Below are positions 15,522 to 17,452 of a stretch of 17,452 nucleotides of DNA, one piece after another (the stretch's first letter is position 1; each line of letters opens with the position of its first letter). The position numbers were made by a program, and so were the translations under genes. The notes below the pieces were generated by a model. That model worked only from the letters and a program-made list of their open reading frames with translations, ran no database searches and had not been told where the DNA came from. The DNA comes from Promethearchaeota archaeon (GTDB lineage: Archaea; Asgardarchaeota; Lokiarchaeia; Sigynarchaeales; SOKP01). The stretch is from assembly GCA_019057775.1 (NCBI GenBank), contig JAHLWT010000003.1:1-17452 (forward strand), read 5' to 3'.

Positions 15522-16607
15522 ATGACTCGAGAAGAAGAAATTTCATTAAAAGAACAAATGAAGAAATTTGCCATAACGAATATGATTGGGTTTCAAACCG
15601 TACTCGTGTTTGGAATAGGGATGCGTCTTGGAATTTTTGATTACCTATATAAAAAAGCTAAAGCAGAGAAATCCGTGGAGAAAATTACTTGCTTATCATT
15701 TACGCTTGATGAACTATCGCAAAATTTAAAACTAAACATGAAATACCTGGATGCTTGGTTTCACATGGGTCTCGAATGCGGAATTTTCGAAATTGATGAG
15801 ACTTCAGAAAGAGTTGCTAAAACAGCACCACATGTTTTTGATATTCTCATTAATCGCGACCATAAATACTACGTTGGAGGTACAATTAGTAATTTTTATA
15901 AAATTGTGGGATATCAAGAGCGTATACTCGAAGGGTTTAAATCAGGAAAGATTGGAGCTATTCTTGATATGTCTCCCGAAGATTATAAAACAGGCCAACA
16001 ATCAAGTGCCAGAGTAGGAACTTTAACAGAACGACTCTTTGCTAAATATTTCATTGAAGATCAAGAGAAACTATTAAATGGTGCCATTGTTCTTGAAGTT
16101 GGATGTGGATATGGCTTTAATTTAGAAATTTGGGCAAAAAAATATAGAAAAGCAAAATTTGTAGGCATTGATATTGATCCTAATGGAATAGAACATGCTA
16201 AAAAGCTTATGGATGAACATTATTGGAGTGATCGAGTTATAGTAAATGAAATTCCACTAGAACAATACATGCAAATAACAGATAAAAAATTTGATTTTAT
16301 AATATTAAATCAAGTCCTCCATGAAATGGATCCTGATAAAAATTATAGATTAGGTGCCTTAAAGAATATTTATAACCTGCTAAAAGATGATGGTTTATTG
16401 ATTGTTGGAGAAAGCATGATTCCTGATACTTTTTCCCCTAAGAAAAAATTTCAGTTATATGATATAATGCATAAATGGCTCGAGGTTAGCTTTGGTGCTC
16501 GATTTTATGATGAGAACGAATTTAAAAAGCTAATTAAAGGTATTGGTTTTAAAAATATCAAGCTAATAAAAGAACACGGAAATTATTTTTGGGCAATAAA
16601 AAAATAG
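15522..16607 (+). CDS. SAM-dependent methyltransferase with N-terminal winged helix
   Basis: 361 residues. The N-terminal 100 or so form a dimerisation/winged-helix-like region (GIFDYL, TLDELSQNLKLNMKYLDAWFHMGLECGIFEI) as in small-molecule O-methyltransferases. A helical linker precedes the class I catalytic domain: motif I VLEVGCGYGF (190-199), acidic end of strand 2 in FVGIDIDP, motif II-like FDFIILNQVLHEMD, and a post-motif LLKDDGLLIVGES. All SAM-contact elements look intact, unlike the methyltransferase-fold protein at 5616. The layout resembles the Rv2258c-type and O-methyltransferase groups. The substrate is unknown and the neighbours do not specify it. It starts at an ATG with a nearby TATA box and appears monocistronic. 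The final helix-strand (FKNIKLIKEHGNYFWAIKK) is complete. Confidence 0.88.
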   Translation: MTREEEISLKEQMKKFAITNMIGFQTVLVFGIGMRLGIFDYLYKKAKAEKSVEKITCLSFTLDELSQNLKLNMKYLDAWFHMGLECGIFEIDETSERVAKTAPHVFDILINRDHKYYVGGTISNFYKIVGYQERILEGFKSGKIGAILDMSPEDYKTGQQSSARVGTLTERLFAKYFIEDQEKLLNGAIVLEVGCGYGFNLEIWAKKYRKAKFVGIDIDPNGIEHAKKLMDEHYWSDRVIVNEIPLEQYMQITDKKFDFIILNQVLHEMDPDKNYRLGALKNIYNLLKDDGLLIVGESMIPDTFSPKKKFQLYDIMHKWLEVSFGARFYDENEFKKLIKGIGFKNIKLIKEHGNYFWAIKK

Positions 16608-16679
16608 TTAATCCATCAACAATTATTCAGATTTCATTTCTAAAGATACATCATTTTTTAAATTGGATTATCTATTATA

Positions 16680-16690
16680 TCTTTTTTTTA
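16680..16690 (+). terminator. T-rich terminator of the methyltransferase gene
   Basis: An unbroken run of eight T about 75 nt past the stop, with no stem. It is a plausible archaeal T-tract terminator. Confidence 0.4.
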
Positions 16691-16838
16691 ATGTACTACA
16701 TTGTATAAATAAATTTGACAAGATCTCATATTTTTATGCAATAGATATAACTTAAAAAAAATAAAATATTAAAAAATAAGAAGTAATTAACAATAAATAT
16801 CTCAATATTCCAATTTTAGTTATTAAATATATTCAATT

Positions 16839-17387
16839 ATGAAGCTGATCATGTTGAAGAAAGACGAGATTTTAAGAAATTTGGAGGAAATTGTTGGGAA
16901 AGATTTTGCATCGAATAAACCCGAAGATCTTTTTATTTATTCTCAAGACCCTGGAGCTTCTGAACCCCGCCCTGTAGATTTTATAGTGATGCCTAAGACC
17001 ACTGAGGAAGTACAAGAAATCATGAAACTAGCAAATAAAGAAACTATCCCCTTAGTTCCAATGGGCGGAGGGCTAACTCTTAGTGGTTTAATAATTCCCG
17101 TTAAAGGTGGAATTGTAGTTGATATGAAAAGGATGGATAAAATAATTGAAATTAATGAATTAAGCCAATATGCTCTTATAGAAGCAGGAGTTACTACAGG
17201 ACAATTACTTTTTTATTTAAATGAGAATTATCCTAAATTACAACCCCCCATCCCTGATGCCCCTCCTTCTGCAACAATTGCTGGAAATGTATTAATCCAT
17301 GGTTCTGGATATTTATCTCAAAAATATGGCGATCATGGCGCTATGATAAATGGATTGGAGGTTGTGTTACCAAATGGTGATATCTGA
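16839..17387 (+). CDS. GlcD-like FAD-binding oxidoreductase, N-terminal part, interrupted by TGA
   Basis: First 182 residues of a second FAD_binding_4/GlcD-family oxidoreductase, a different subgroup from the one at 9239. Visible: the FAD pyrophosphate loop PMGGGLTLSG (74-83), GGIVVDMKRMDKIIEIN, the PPIPDAPPSATIAGN segment and HGAMINGLEVVLPNGDI. Family members are about 450-480 residues, so most is missing. The frame ends at TGA 17385-17387, but the same frame then continues for 21 open codons with family-like sequence (KLGSCAV, PIPDLI) to the window edge. The TGA therefore looks like a stop inside the gene: nonsense mutation, sequencing error or, less likely, recoding. The start is ATG 16839, or ATG 16851 four codons on; there is no clear SD. 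The substrate is not known; 2-hydroxyacids are usual for the family. Confidence 0.75.
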   Translation: MKLIMLKKDEILRNLEEIVGKDFASNKPEDLFIYSQDPGASEPRPVDFIVMPKTTEEVQEIMKLANKETIPLVPMGGGLTLSGLIIPVKGGIVVDMKRMDKIIEINELSQYALIEAGVTTGQLLFYLNENYPKLQPPIPDAPPSATIAGNVLIHGSGYLSQKYGDHGAMINGLEVVLPNGDI

Positions 17388-17452
17388 AAACTTGGCTCTT
17401 GCGCAGTTTCTAAGTATTGTTTTGCAAGCTGGCCTATTCCAGATCTTATAGG
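17388..17452 (+). other. In-frame continuation of the interrupted GlcD-like gene
   Basis: The same frame after the TGA stays open to the last base of the window and reads KLGSCAVSKYCFASWPIPDLI. Relatives have a Gly-Ser turn and an aromatic segment before PLPDL at this point. It is cut by the window edge. Confidence 0.6.

Noticed and set aside
15751..16017. 88-codon frame inside the winged-helix methyltransferase gene
   Set aside because: It is fully contained in a clear methyltransferase gene in another frame and has no domain of its own.
1..17452. CRISPR array, insertion sequence, att site or defence island
   Set aside because: No regularly spaced repeats of CRISPR length, no transposase or integrase motifs and no terminal inverted repeats were seen; most genes are housekeeping or metabolic.

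Overview
The window is AT-rich DNA of an archaeon, most likely an Asgard archaeon of the Lokiarchaeia type. The archaeal evidence is direct: a TFIIB-family initiation factor (TFB), an archaeal/eukaryal-type prolyl-tRNA synthetase, TATA-like boxes 20-36 nt upstream of several start codons, and T-tract terminators. The Asgard assignment is inference. It rests on a longin-type small protein, low GC, scattered gene organisation and several lineage-type hypothetical proteins.

Layout. Left part (1-5215, minus strand): proS; a type-B carboxylesterase split by an apparent one-base deletion; a multi-pass membrane protein of unknown function; a helix-rich soluble protein of unknown function. A 400-nt intergenic region (5216-5615) holds a cluster of GTCAA/TTGAC half-sites with a 14-nt direct repeat at 60-nt spacing and nested inverted repeats. 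Then comes a methyltransferase-fold protein with a degenerate SAM site (+), a small charged protein (-) and tfb (-). A gene-poor stretch follows (7614-7964).

Middle part (7965-10984, minus strand): a two-gene operon. A GlcD-type FAD 2-hydroxyacid dehydrogenase with a fused C-terminal ferredoxin-like domain is followed by LarA, the nickel-pincer lactate racemase family. They overlap by 4 nt (GTGA). Together they could interconvert lactate enantiomers (or related 2-hydroxyacids) and oxidise the D-form.

Right part (11213-17452, plus strand): a longin-like protein; a 98-residue protein whose last 22 residues are a membrane anchor; an operon of GlpA-like dehydrogenase with BFD [2Fe-2S] domain, a GlpB/NOX-like disulfide-reductase-fold flavoprotein and a DUF1667 Fe-S protein (probable glycerol-3-phosphate dehydrogenase complex); a winged-helix SAM methyltransferase; and a second GlcD-like gene interrupted by an in-frame TGA just before the window edge.

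The metabolic theme is flavin/Fe-S oxidation of small hydroxylated carbon compounds (lactate or other 2-hydroxyacids, glycerol-3-phosphate). Translation signals fall into two classes: first genes tend to have a TATA box close to the start (leaderless or short-leader transcripts), while genes inside the glp-type operon have clear Shine-Dalgarno sequences and may use TTG. No tRNA, rRNA, CRISPR array or insertion sequence was recognised.
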